Part shown: piece after piece, positions 1 through 6,750 of the stretch | Numbering within the stretch: the first letter of the stretch is position 1 | Layout of the letters: every line of letters begins with the position of its first letter | Assembly (NCBI GenBank): GCA_903834645.1 | Contig: CAILKA010000104.1 | Coordinates: forward strand, 1-11,447 | DNA from: an uncultured beta proteobacterium | GTDB lineage: Bacteria; Pseudomonadota; Gammaproteobacteria; Burkholderiales; Burkholderiaceae_C | Direction: 5' to 3' | DNA length: 11,447 nt | Made by a program: the position numbers and the translations under genes | Notes under the pieces: generated by a model | What the model was told of the DNA's origin: nothing | The model's input: the letters and a program-made list of their open reading frames with translations, nothing else | The model's database searches: none

Positions 1-887
1 ACCGCTTCCCCATCGGCTTCAAGATCAAGGGCGCGGTCAAGAACCTCGCCAACTACGGCGCCTTCGTCGAGATCGAGCCGGGCATCGAAGGCCTGGTGCA
101 CGTCTCGGAGATGGACTGGACCAACAAGAACGTGGCTCCCTCCAAGGTCGTGACGCTCGGCGAGGAAGTCGAGGTGATGGTGCTGGAGATCGACGAGGAC
201 AAGCGCCGCATCAGCCTGGGCATGAAGCAATGCAAGGCCAACCCCTGGGAGGAATTCAGCTCCAACGTCAAGCGCGGCGATCGCGTCAAGGGCCCGGTCA
301 AGTCGATCACCGACTTCGGTGTGTTCATCGGCCTGGCGCAGGGCATCGACGGTCTCGTCCACCTGTCGGACCTCTCCTGGAGCGAGCCGGGCGAAGCTGC
401 GGTGCGCAACTATCGCAAGGGCCAGGAAGTCGATGCCATCGTGCTGGCGGTGGATGTCGAGCGCGAGCGCATCTCGCTGGGCATCAAGCAGCTCGACACC
501 GACCCCTTCACCACCTTCACCACGATCAACGACCGCGGCGCGATCGTTGCCGGCAAGGTGAAGACGGTGGACGTGCGTGGGGCGGAGGTTCAGCTTGCCG
601 ATGACGTGACGGGCTACCTGCGCGCCAGCGAGCTCAGCCGCGACCGCGTCGAGGATGCCCGCAACGTGCTCAAGGAAGGCGACGACCTGTCGGTGATGAT
701 CATCAACATCGACCGCAAGACGCGCTCCATCCAGGTCTCGCTGAAGGCCAAGGATGCGGCCGACCAGCAAGAGGCGATGCAGCGCCTGTCGGCCAGCAAC
801 GAGCGCGAGAGCGCCGGCACGACCAGCCTGGGCGCCCTCCTGCGTGCCAAGCTCGACGGCGGCAGCGGCCAGGGCGGCAACGGCTGA
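1..887 (+). CDS. rpsA: 30S ribosomal protein S1, 3' part (start outside window)
   Basis: This is the C-terminal 294 residues of ribosomal protein S1, read from base 3 to the TGA at 885-887. S1 binds the 5' leaders of mRNAs on the 30S subunit and is needed to start translation of poorly structured or weak-SD messages. Three S1 RNA-binding repeats are visible, at about residues 5-76, 92-163 and 179-250. They contain the typical NYGAFVEI, ITDFGVFIGL and ISLGIKQL segments. From memory, they match repeats 4-6 of the six-repeat E. coli protein, including the conserved KQCKANPW linker. The tail after residue 250 is short, polar and Gly-rich, as is usual. ihfB starts only 7 bases after the stop, so the two are probably cotranscribed, as in E. 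coli. Nothing looks damaged; the 5' part is simply outside the window. Confidence 0.98.
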   Translation, partial: RFPIGFKIKGAVKNLANYGAFVEIEPGIEGLVHVSEMDWTNKNVAPSKVVTLGEEVEVMVLEIDEDKRRISLGMKQCKANPWEEFSSNVKRGDRVKGPVKSITDFGVFIGLAQGIDGLVHLSDLSWSEPGEAAVRNYRKGQEVDAIVLAVDVERERISLGIKQLDTDPFTTFTTINDRGAIVAGKVKTVDVRGAEVQLADDVTGYLRASELSRDRVEDARNVLKEGDDLSVMIINIDRKTRSIQVSLKAKDAADQQEAMQRLSASNERESAGTTSLGALLRAKLDGGSGQGGNG

Positions 888-894
888 ACCCGGG

Positions 895-1203
895 ATGACG
901 CGCTCGGACCTCGTCGCCCGGCTGGCCGAGCGCTTCCCGCAGCTCACGCAGCGGGATTCGGAGTTCGCCGTGAAGACGATGCTCGATGCGATGTCCGACG
1001 CGCTCGCGCGCGGGCACCGCATCGAGATCCGGGGCTTCGGCAGCTTCTCCATCAGCCGGCGCCCGCCGCGCATGGGTCGCAACCCGCGCAGCGGCGCGCA
1101 AGTCGTGATCCCGGAGCGGCTGGTGCCGCACTTCAAGCCCGGCAAGGCCCTGCGCGAAGCCGTGGACGAGGCGCCACGCGTGCAGCCAGACAGACCTGCG
1201 TGA
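895..1203 (+). CDS. ihfB: Integration host factor subunit beta
   Basis: The gene encodes 102 residues of the HU/IHF family. IHF alpha-beta heterodimers bind specific sites and bend DNA sharply, supporting recombination, replication and sigma-54 promoters. The start MTRSDLVARLAERFPQLT is the usual IHF-beta N-terminus. The beta-arm carries GRNPRSG at residues 61-67, and Pro64 is the residue that intercalates at the DNA kink. IEIRGFGSFS (44-53) and the PHFKPGKALRE end are also family hallmarks. The beta-type sequence and the position after rpsA separate it from ihfA and hup. ATG 895 is chosen because the open frame upstream of it lies inside rpsA and does not look like IHF. The Shine-Dalgarno is weak (a GGG just before the ATG), so coupling to rpsA translation is likely. 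The last ten residues are a polar extension beyond the core fold. Confidence 0.97.
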   Translation: MTRSDLVARLAERFPQLTQRDSEFAVKTMLDAMSDALARGHRIEIRGFGSFSISRRPPRMGRNPRSGAQVVIPERLVPHFKPGKALREAVDEAPRVQPDRPA

Positions 1204-1216
1204 TAGGCTGCCCGCC

Positions 1217-1528
1217 ATGCGCATCCTCGTCTGGCTGGCGCGGGCCTTCGTCTTCTTCACCCTCTTCGCCTTCGCGCTGAACAATCAGCAGCCGGTGACG
1301 GTGCACTGGTTCTTCGGTGTCGACTGGAGCGCGCCGATGGTGATCGTCGTGCTCACTGCGTTCGGCGTGGGCAGCGCCACGGGCGTGCTGGCGATGCTGC
1401 CGAGTTGGTGGCGCCACCGGCGTGAGGCGTATCGCCGTCTGGCCCCACCCGCCCGGCCGGTTGCGGGCTCGCAGCCCGCCACGGCGCCTGCGCCCCTACC
1501 CGAGCACCCGCCGCGCGATGGACTTTGA
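1217..1528 (+). CDS. lapA: LapA-domain inner-membrane protein (DUF1049)
   Basis: This 103-residue membrane protein fits the LapA/DUF1049 (YciS) family, which sits beside LapB and takes part in LPS assembly and LpxC control. Two hydrophobic segments are visible, at about residues 4-22 and 40-62. Between them is a short periplasmic-type loop with the family signature NNQQPVTVHWFFG. The C-terminal 35 residues are cytoplasmic in character: a basic WWRHRREAYRR stretch followed by a Pro/Ala-rich tail. The gene begins 13 bases after the ihfB stop, and its last 11 bases overlap the start of lapB, so rpsA-ihfB-lapA-lapB is probably one transcription unit. The assignment rests on topology, the loop motif and synteny. 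The exact molecular role of LapA is not settled. Confidence 0.92.
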   Translation: MRILVWLARAFVFFTLFAFALNNQQPVTVHWFFGVDWSAPMVIVVLTAFGVGSATGVLAMLPSWWRHRREAYRRLAPPARPVAGSQPATAPAPLPEHPPRDGL

Positions 1529-2678
1529 TGTCCCGTGGCTGCAGCTTGCCCTGCTGGTCATCCCGGTCGCATTCGCGCTCGGCTGGATTGCTGCACGTCT
1601 GGACCTTCGGCAACTCACAAGCGAGCAGCGTGAGGCGCCGCGCGCCTACTTCCGGGGCCTGAGCCTGCTGCTCAACGAGCAGCAGGACAAGGCGGTGGAC
1701 GCCTTCATCGAGGCGGTACGCAACGATCCGGAGGCCGTCGAGCTGCACTTCGCGCTTGGCAACCTCTTTCGCCGCCGCGGCGAGTTCGAGCGGGCCGTGC
1801 GGGTGCACGAACACCTGCTGGCGCGCGCCGACCTGCCCGCGCCCGAGCGCGCCCGCGCCCGGCACGCACTGGCCCAGGATTACCTGCGCGCAGGCCTGTT
1901 CGACCGGGCCGAGGCGGCCTTCATGCAGCTGCGGGGAACCGCCTTCGAGGCGCAGGCTGATCTGGCCCTGCTGTCGCTGCACGAGCGCGCGCGCGACTGG
2001 CCTGCCGCGATCGAGGCCGCGCAGCGCCTGCAGCGTGCAGGCCGCGGCGACTTCGGCGCGCGCATCGCCCACTTCGAGTGCGAACGCGCGGAGCTCGCCC
2101 ATGCGCAGCAGCACACCGATGAAGCCCGGGCGGCCCTCGCGCGCGCGCTGGCCGCCGACAGCCGCGCCGCGCGGCCCTGGGTGCTGCAGGCACGCTGGCT
2201 CGAGCGTGATGGCGAGCATGCGCGGGCGCTGGCCTCCTGCGATTCGCTGCGCCAGGCGGCGCCCTCCTTCTTTGGCCTGATGGCTGCCGACTACGCCCGG
2301 CTCGCACGCGCAGCCGGGCAGACCGATGCCGCACGTGAGGTCCTGGACGCGCTGTATGCCCAGCAGCCATCGACCGCCTTGCTGCAGGCCCGGCTTGAGC
2401 TCGAGGAAGGCGAGCCCGACGTCCAGGCCGCGCTGCTGGCCGCCCACCTGGGGCGCGCACCTGGGCTGGCAGGGGCGCAGGCGCTACTGGCGCTGCCGCC
2501 GCAGGCCTGGGGCACGCAGGGTCTAGCGGGCCTGCGCGGGGCGGTCGAGCGCGCGGCCGCGCCGCTCCAGCGCTACCGCTGCGCGGCCTGCGGCTTCGAA
2601 GCCTCGCACTGGTTCTGGCAGTGCCCGGGGTGCCTGGGCTGGGATACGTTCCCGCCTCGGACCGTGGAGGAACTGTGA
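1518..2678 (+). CDS. lapB: Lipopolysaccharide assembly protein B (TPR and rubredoxin-like domain)
   Basis: LapB (YciM) is an inner-membrane-anchored adaptor that promotes FtsH-dependent degradation of LpxC, so setting the rate of LPS synthesis. The product is 386 residues, close to the 389 of E. coli. It has one N-terminal membrane anchor (about residues 6-24). A long run of TPR-type helical repeats (about 40-340) follows, for example the segment with ALGNLFRRRGEFERAVRVHE. A C-terminal rubredoxin-like metal site has Cys355, Cys358, Cys369 and Cys372 in two CxxC knuckles. ATG 1518 is preferred because it places the MDFDVPWLQLALLVIP anchor at the very N-terminus; a longer frame exists but lies in lapA. 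The start overlaps the lapA stop by 11 bases. The stop is fused to the start of the next gene in a GTGA, so the downstream glycosyltransferase is likely translated by coupling. Confidence 0.96.
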   Translation: MDFDVPWLQLALLVIPVAFALGWIAARLDLRQLTSEQREAPRAYFRGLSLLLNEQQDKAVDAFIEAVRNDPEAVELHFALGNLFRRRGEFERAVRVHEHLLARADLPAPERARARHALAQDYLRAGLFDRAEAAFMQLRGTAFEAQADLALLSLHERARDWPAAIEAAQRLQRAGRGDFGARIAHFECERAELAHAQQHTDEARAALARALAADSRAARPWVLQARWLERDGEHARALASCDSLRQAAPSFFGLMAADYARLARAAGQTDAAREVLDALYAQQPSTALLQARLELEEGEPDVQAALLAAHLGRAPGLAGAQALLALPPQAWGTQGLAGLRGAVERAAAPLQRYRCAACGFEASHWFWQCPGCLGWDTFPPRTVEEL

Positions 2679-3421
2679 CGGCGCCTGCCCCTGTGCCCGC
2701 GCGCTTCGTGCTGTGCATGAAGTGGGGCACGAAATACGGCCCCGAGTACGTCAACCGGCTCTATGCCATGGTGCGCCGGCACCTGCGCGGCGAGTTCCGT
2801 TTCGTGTGCCTGACCGACGACTCGCACGGGGTGCGCGAGGAAGTGCAGTGCCTGCCGATCCCGAGCCTGGCGCTGCCGCCCGGCATTCCCGAGCGCGGCT
2901 GGACCAAGCTCACGACCTTCGAAGCAGACCTTCACGGTCTGCGCGGCACGGCGCTCTTCCTCGACCTGGATGTCGTCATCGTCGACGACATCACGCCGTT
3001 CTTCGAGGCGCCGGGCGAATTCCTCATCATCCACGACTGGAAGCGCCCGTGGCGCATCACGGGCAACTCCTCGGTCTACCGCTTCGAGCTGGGCGCGCAC
3101 GCCGATGTGCTCGCCGAGTTCCGCGCCACCCAGGCAGAGGTGCGTGCGCGGCTGCGCAACGAGCAGGCCTTCCTGTCGGAGGCGATGCACCGCCAGGGGC
3201 GGCTGCGCTACTGGCCCCACGACTGGTGCGCGAGCTACAAGTACCACTGCATTCCGCCCTGGCCCACGAACTTCTGGCGAGAGCCGCTGCTGCCGGCTGG
3301 CGCACGCATCATCGTCTTCCACGGCGAAGTCAACCCGCCTGATGCCATTGCAGGCCGGCGCAACCGGGCACTGCGCGTCGTGCGGCCGGCGCACTGGGTG
3401 ACGCAGCATTGGCGCGAGTAG
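2675..3421 (+). CDS. Putative nucleotide-sugar glycosyltransferase (GT8-like)
   Basis: The 248-residue product is probably a cytoplasmic glycosyltransferase of the GT-A type, but I cannot name its family with certainty. Visible points are an N-terminal beta strand (FVLCMKWG), the segment FRFVCLTDD (about 41-49), and a central hydrophobic strand ending in a DxD motif (LFLDLDV, 94-100) that would bind metal and nucleotide-sugar. NEQAFLSEAM follows at about 162-171 and VFHGE near 214-218. This order (variable N-terminus, DxD, N/D-Q, H-G) resembles GT8-like enzymes. No signal peptide or membrane segment is seen. The start is taken as GTG 2675, whose last three bases form the lapB stop (GTGA). An ATG at 2621 in the same frame would lie inside the lapB metal-site coding region. 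Coupling to lapB suggests LPS or LOS core sugar transfer. Sugar donor and acceptor are unknown. Confidence 0.75.
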   Translation: MTAPAPVPARFVLCMKWGTKYGPEYVNRLYAMVRRHLRGEFRFVCLTDDSHGVREEVQCLPIPSLALPPGIPERGWTKLTTFEADLHGLRGTALFLDLDVVIVDDITPFFEAPGEFLIIHDWKRPWRITGNSSVYRFELGAHADVLAEFRATQAEVRARLRNEQAFLSEAMHRQGRLRYWPHDWCASYKYHCIPPWPTNFWREPLLPAGARIIVFHGEVNPPDAIAGRRNRALRVVRPAHWVTQHWRE

Positions 3422-3429
3422 GTTCCACC

Positions 3430-3444
3430 GCGGGAGTACCCCGC
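3430..3444. terminator. Weak hairpin between convergent genes
   Basis: GCGGG (3430-3434) can pair with CCCGC (3440-3444) across a five-base loop. It lies in the 31-base gap between two converging stop codons, where a bidirectional terminator would be expected. The stem is short and no T-tract follows on either strand, so this is only a candidate. Confidence 0.25.
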
Positions 3445-3452
3445 CCGCTCGC

Positions 3453-4646
3453 TCAGCCCGGCCGCTGCACCCCCCGGCCCGCGCACAGCTGCTCGAACAG
3501 CGCCTCGTAGCGCGCAGTCATGCGTGACAGGCTGAAATCGGCCAGCGCGCGGGCGCGCGCCGCACGGCCGAGCACCTCGGCCTGCGCGGGGTCGTGCCAC
3601 CACGCCTCCAGGATCGCCGCCAGGGCCTCGTCGTCACCCTCGCCGAAGAGGCGGCCGTCCACGCCGTCACGCAGCAGCTCGCGCACGCCCGGCACGGCAG
3701 AGCCTGCCACCGCGCAGCCAGCGGCCATCGCCTCGACGAGCGCCAGCGGCATGCCCTCGTAGTGGGTGCTCAGCACGTGCAGCGTGCTGCCGGTGAGCAG
3801 CCCCGGCATGTCGGTGTGCTGGCCGAGGAATCGCACCTGCCCGGCCAGGCCAAGCGAGGATGCCAGCCGCTCGGCTTCGCGCCGCAGCCCGGCCTTGCCG
3901 CCACCGGCCAGCAGCACGGGCAGCTCGATACCACGGGCACGCAGCCTTGCGACGGCACGGATCAGCGTGGCCGGATCCTTCTGGCGCGCAAAGCGCGCAG
4001 CCATCACGACCTGCCGGGCACGGGCCTCGTGCGGGCGATGGCCCTGCGCGAAGGGCTCGAGCCGGATGCCGTTGTCGATGGCCAGCGTGCGCGCCTCGGG
4101 CATGCCCAGCGCGAGGAGGCTGCACCGCACGCCTTCGGACACGCCCACGATCGCATCGGTGCGCGCCGCCAGCCAGCGCGCCTGCGCCGAGCGCCAGCGC
4201 GTGTAGCGCTCACGCGAGTTGTGCTCCACGTGCACGAGATGCGGCACGCGCGCCAGCAGGCCCGCATAACGGCCCCACAGGTGCTCGCTGAAGCCGTGGG
4301 CGACCAGCACATCGGGCCGGAATCGCCGACATGCCTGGACGAGCGCGGCCACGGTGGCCACGTGCGCGAAGCCCGGCACGAGCTCCACCGCGAGGCCTTC
4401 GTCGCGCAGGGCCTGCACCCGGGCCGGCGGCGTCTGGCGCTTGCGCCGCAGCACGAGCAGCGGTTCGAAGCGGCCGCTGGCCAGCGAGCCACGCACGAGA
4501 TCTGCCGCGACCGCGGTGGCACCGGAGAAGCCCCCCGTGACGAAATGCAGCACACGGGGGCGTCTGACACAATCCGCAGCGGCGGCTGAGTCGCCCGCCG
4601 GCGGCGAGCCCTCCTGCCCCGGCACCCCCTGCGAGACCGCATTCAT
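3453..4646 (-). CDS. Glycosyltransferase family 4 (group 1) protein
   Basis: This is a GT4-type, GT-B-fold glycosyltransferase that would move a sugar from a nucleotide-sugar to a glycan or lipid acceptor. With the ATG at 4646 it is 397 residues. The N-terminal Rossmann domain opens with VLHFVTGGFSGAT (about 32-44), a glycine-rich loop typical of the family. The C-terminal domain has VVMAARFARQKD (213-224, with the donor-phosphate Arg and Lys) and the E-x7-E motif in STHYEGMPLALVEAMAAG (Glu297 and Glu305). No membrane segment is visible. The start is uncertain. ATG 4652 would overlap the glf start on the other strand. The first 30 or so residues look disordered and include codons rare here (AGA, TCA, TGT), so GTG 4553, giving 366 residues, is a real alternative. 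It runs convergent to the gene at 2675 and divergent from glf. Substrate is unknown. Confidence 0.9.
   Translation of the reverse strand: MNAVSQGVPGQEGSPPAGDSAAAADCVRRPRVLHFVTGGFSGATAVAADLVRGSLASGRFEPLLVLRRKRQTPPARVQALRDEGLAVELVPGFAHVATVAALVQACRRFRPDVLVAHGFSEHLWGRYAGLLARVPHLVHVEHNSRERYTRWRSAQARWLAARTDAIVGVSEGVRCSLLALGMPEARTLAIDNGIRLEPFAQGHRPHEARARQVVMAARFARQKDPATLIRAVARLRARGIELPVLLAGGGKAGLRREAERLASSLGLAGQVRFLGQHTDMPGLLTGSTLHVLSTHYEGMPLALVEAMAAGCAVAGSAVPGVRELLRDGVDGRLFGEGDDEALAAILEAWWHDPAQAEVLGRAARARALADFSLSRMTARYEALFEQLCAGRGVQRPG
4568..4573 (+). promoter_or_regulatory. Candidate -10 element for glf
   Basis: CACAAT matches the sigma-70 -10 consensus at four of six bases and sits 77 bases before the glf ATG. 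No convincing -35 hexamer is seen at the right distance. It lies in the doubtful N-terminal extension of the opposing glycosyltransferase, which would be intergenic if that gene starts at GTG 4553. Confidence 0.25.
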
Positions 4647-4650
4647 CGCC

Positions 4651-5775
4651 ATGCGTACTGAACCTGCTGCCGAGGTCGACTTCCTGATCGTGGGAGCAGG
4701 CTTTGCCGGCTCCACCTGCGCACGCATTCTCGCCGACGCGGGCCGGCGCGTGGCCATCGTCGACCGGCGGCCCCACATCGGCGGCAACGCCTGGGACGAG
4801 CTCGATGCGCACGGCGTGCTCGTGCACCCCTATGGCCCGCACATCTTCCACACCAACAGCGAGGCGGTGATGCGCTTCCTGTCGCGCTTCACCACCTGGC
4901 GCTTCTACGAGCACAGGGTGCTGGCCGAGGTGGACGGACAGCTGCTGCCCATCCCGATCAACCGCACGACGATCAACCAGCTCTACGGCCTGGCACTGGA
5001 CGAGGCGGGCGTGGAACAGTTCCTCGAGCGCGTGCGCACGCCGCGCGAGCCGGTGCGCACGAGCGAGGACGTGGTGCTGGGCAGCGTCGGGCCGGACCTG
5101 TGCGAGAAGTTCTTCCGCGGCTACACGCGCAAGCAGTGGGGCCTGGACCTGAGCGAGCTCTCCGCTGGCGTGGCTGCACGCATCCCCACGCGCACCAACG
5201 ACGACGACCGCTACTTCACCGACCGCTTCCAGTTCATGCCCGAGCAGGGCTACGGCGCGCTCTTCCGGCGCATGCTCGACCATCCGCTCATCACGGTGCG
5301 CACCGGTTGCGACGATGCGCAGGCGCGCGCCGCCTGGCGCTTCAGGCATCTCGTCTACACCGGCCCGGTCGATGCCTTCTACGGCCATCGCTTCGGGCGC
5401 CTGCCCTACCGCAGCCTGCGCTTCGAGCATGAGCACATCGACGCCCCCGCGGGCGGGCGCTTCCAGGAAACCGGCACGGTGAACTACCCGAACCGCCACG
5501 CCTACACGCGCATCACGGAGTTTCGCCACCTGACGGGGCAGGCCCACCGCGGCACCTCGATCGTGCGCGAGTACCCGCAGGCCGAGGGCGACCCCTACTA
5601 CCCGGTTCCCAACCCGGCCAACGAGGCGCTCTTTCGCCGCTACGCAGCACTGGCCGACGCCGAACGCGACGTGACCTTCGTGGGCCGGCTCGCGCAATAC
5701 CGCTACTTCAACATGGACCAGATCGTGGCCGCTGCGCTGAAGGCTGCGCAGGACCTGCTGGCACGCCCCGCATGA
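4651..5775 (+). CDS. glf: UDP-galactopyranose mutase
   Basis: The FAD-dependent mutase interconverts UDP-galactopyranose and UDP-galactofuranose in the cytosol, supplying Galf for surface glycans. The product is 374 residues, normal for bacterial Glf. The N-terminal FAD fold reads DFLIVGAGFAGSTCARIL (10-27), followed by VDRRPHIGGNAWDE (37-50). YGPHIFHT (61-68), IPINRTTINQLYG (101-113), YTRKQWGLDLSEL (158-170), GTVNYP (275-280), YTRITEF (285-291) and the DPYYPVPN and GRLAQYRYFNMDQ blocks are all UGM signatures. From remembered alignments, Arg178 and Arg287 would correspond to the two diphosphate-binding arginines, and Tyr317 and Tyr350/352 to the active-site tyrosines, so the enzyme looks intact. 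ATG 4651 puts the nucleotide-binding strand in its usual place. The stop overlaps the next gene's ATG by four bases (ATGA), indicating a two-gene operon with the DUF707 gene. Confidence 0.97.
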   Translation: MRTEPAAEVDFLIVGAGFAGSTCARILADAGRRVAIVDRRPHIGGNAWDELDAHGVLVHPYGPHIFHTNSEAVMRFLSRFTTWRFYEHRVLAEVDGQLLPIPINRTTINQLYGLALDEAGVEQFLERVRTPREPVRTSEDVVLGSVGPDLCEKFFRGYTRKQWGLDLSELSAGVAARIPTRTNDDDRYFTDRFQFMPEQGYGALFRRMLDHPLITVRTGCDDAQARAAWRFRHLVYTGPVDAFYGHRFGRLPYRSLRFEHEHIDAPAGGRFQETGTVNYPNRHAYTRITEFRHLTGQAHRGTSIVREYPQAEGDPYYPVPNPANEALFRRYAALADAERDVTFVGRLAQYRYFNMDQIVAAALKAAQDLLARPA

Positions 5776-6611
5776 CTCCCCTCGGGCCTCGCAACCTCGT
5801 CGTGCTGCGCGCGGGGGACCGCTCGCTGCACGGCCAATGGATCGCAGGCGCCGTACGAGACTTCGACCTCTGCATCAGCTACTACGGCAACGAGCCCGAC
5901 CGCTACCGTGCCGACACGCCGCTGTGGGAGGCCCGCAAGGGGCCGAAGTGGTCGTGCATCGGCGAGATGCTCGAGGCCCAACCGGCCCTGCTCGAGCGCT
6001 ACGACGCCTTCTGGTTCCCAGACGACGACCTGGCCGTGGAGACGGCCACCATCAACCGCATGTTCGCGCTCTTTCGCGGCTTCGCGCTGGCGCTGGCGCA
6101 GCCTGCGCTCACGCGCGAGTCCTTCCATGCCCACCCGATGCTGCTGCAGCGGCCGGGCCACGTGCTGCGCCACACCGGCTTCGTCGAGGTGATGGCACCG
6201 ATCTTCGACCGTGATGCGCTGCGCGCGTGCCTGCCGAGCTTTGGCCGCAGCCGCAGTGGCTGGGGACTCGATTTCGTCTGGCCGCGGCTCGTGGGCGCCG
6301 AGCGCCGAATGGCCATCGCCATCCTGGATGCCACTCCCGTGTGGCACACGCGGCCGCTGGGCGGAGAGCTCTACCGCAACCACCCGGAGATGAACCCGGC
6401 CCGCGACATCGAGCGGCTGATCCTCGAGTACGACCTCAGTCCCGAGGAAATGGCCACGCAGTACACGTGGCATGGTTCCTGCCGCGAGCTGGCGCCGCCC
6501 TGGCCCGTGCGGCTGTTTCAAGGGCTGAGGCGGCTCAACCGCATTCGGCGCATGAAGCGGCGCATGGCCCGCATCCGGCGCGCCGCCGAGGCGGTCACTG
6601 ACGCGGGCTGA
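5772..6611 (+). CDS. DUF707 family protein, possible glycosyltransferase
   Basis: This 279-residue protein matches the DUF707 family as I remember it. The family is uncharacterised or only loosely described as glycosyltransferase-like. Recognisable blocks are NLVVLRAGDRSLHGQW (8-23), FDLCISYYG (31-39), FWFPDDDLAVE (80-90), AQPALT (109-114), RHTGFVEVMAPIFDR (133-147), GWGLDFVW (163-170) and WHTRPLGG (191-198). The PDDD acidic cluster after a hydrophobic strand is suggestive of the metal-binding DxD of GT-A enzymes. The last 30 residues are strongly basic (RRLNRIRRMKRRMARIRR), which could help the protein sit at the inner membrane surface. No signal peptide or membrane helix is seen. It shares an ATGA overlap with glf, so a role in using UDP-Galf, perhaps as the galactofuranosyl transferase, is an attractive inference but unproven. 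Confidence 0.88.
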   Translation: MTPLGPRNLVVLRAGDRSLHGQWIAGAVRDFDLCISYYGNEPDRYRADTPLWEARKGPKWSCIGEMLEAQPALLERYDAFWFPDDDLAVETATINRMFALFRGFALALAQPALTRESFHAHPMLLQRPGHVLRHTGFVEVMAPIFDRDALRACLPSFGRSRSGWGLDFVWPRLVGAERRMAIAILDATPVWHTRPLGGELYRNHPEMNPARDIERLILEYDLSPEEMATQYTWHGSCRELAPPWPVRLFQGLRRLNRIRRMKRRMARIRRAAEAVTDAG

Positions 6612-6629
6612 AGCGAGCGCCGGACGCGC

Positions 6630-6649
6630 GCCCTCCCCCTTCGGAGGGC
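6630..6649 (+). terminator. Hairpin after the glf-DUF707 operon
   Basis: A perfect 7-bp inverted repeat, GCCCTCC (6630-6636) and GGAGGGC (6643-6649) with a six-base loop, lies 19 bases after the DUF707 stop. The position fits a transcription end. It lacks a T-tract, so either it works weakly, it acts with Rho, or it only protects the 3' end. Confidence 0.4.
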
Positions 6650-6690
6650 ATCCATCGGATCGGCCCTCAGGCGGGTTTCGGACTGCACCT

Positions 6691-6716
6691 GACCTGGGAA
6701 GAATCTCCTGCAGGTC
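6691..6716. repeat. Short inverted repeat upstream of the ComEA-like gene
   Basis: GACCTG (6691-6696) is repeated inverted as CAGGTC (6711-6716), 14 bases apart. It sits in the 139-base non-coding gap before the helix-hairpin-helix gene, where a promoter should be. It could be an operator or a chance repeat; six-base arms are common in GC-rich DNA. No clear -35/-10 pair was found here. Confidence 0.25.
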
Positions 6717-6739
6717 GGCGCCGCCGGCCATCCACAACC

Positions 6740-6744
6740 AGGAG
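6740..6744 (+). promoter_or_regulatory. Ribosome binding site that decides the ComEA-like start
   Basis: AGGAG abuts the ATG at 6745 with no spacer, which is too close for that codon to be used. It is six bases from the GTG at 6751, which is ideal. GTG 6751 is therefore the likely start. Confidence 0.7.
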
Positions 6745-6750
6745 ATGCCC

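Noticed and set aside
1180..1216. Possible promoter (TGATAG) just before lapA
   Set aside because: It overlaps the ihfB stop, has no -35 partner, and the 13-base gap argues for cotranscription.
1353..2447. Long minus-strand open frame opposite lapA/lapB
   Set aside because: It is a shadow of the lapB TPR region. The repeated Gln/Gly/Ala/Arg pattern mirrors lapB codons, and there is no start signal.
4653..4787. N-terminal extension of the GT4 gene up to 4787
   Set aside because: It would lie inside the glf FAD-binding region, adds a basic non-homologous leader, and starts far before the GT-B first strand.
4210..5697. Long minus-strand open frame opposite glf (495 codons)
   Set aside because: It lies opposite an unmistakable glf and part of the GT4 gene. 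Its composition (His/Arg/Val/Ala-rich, no motifs) is what high-GC codon bias produces on the complementary strand.
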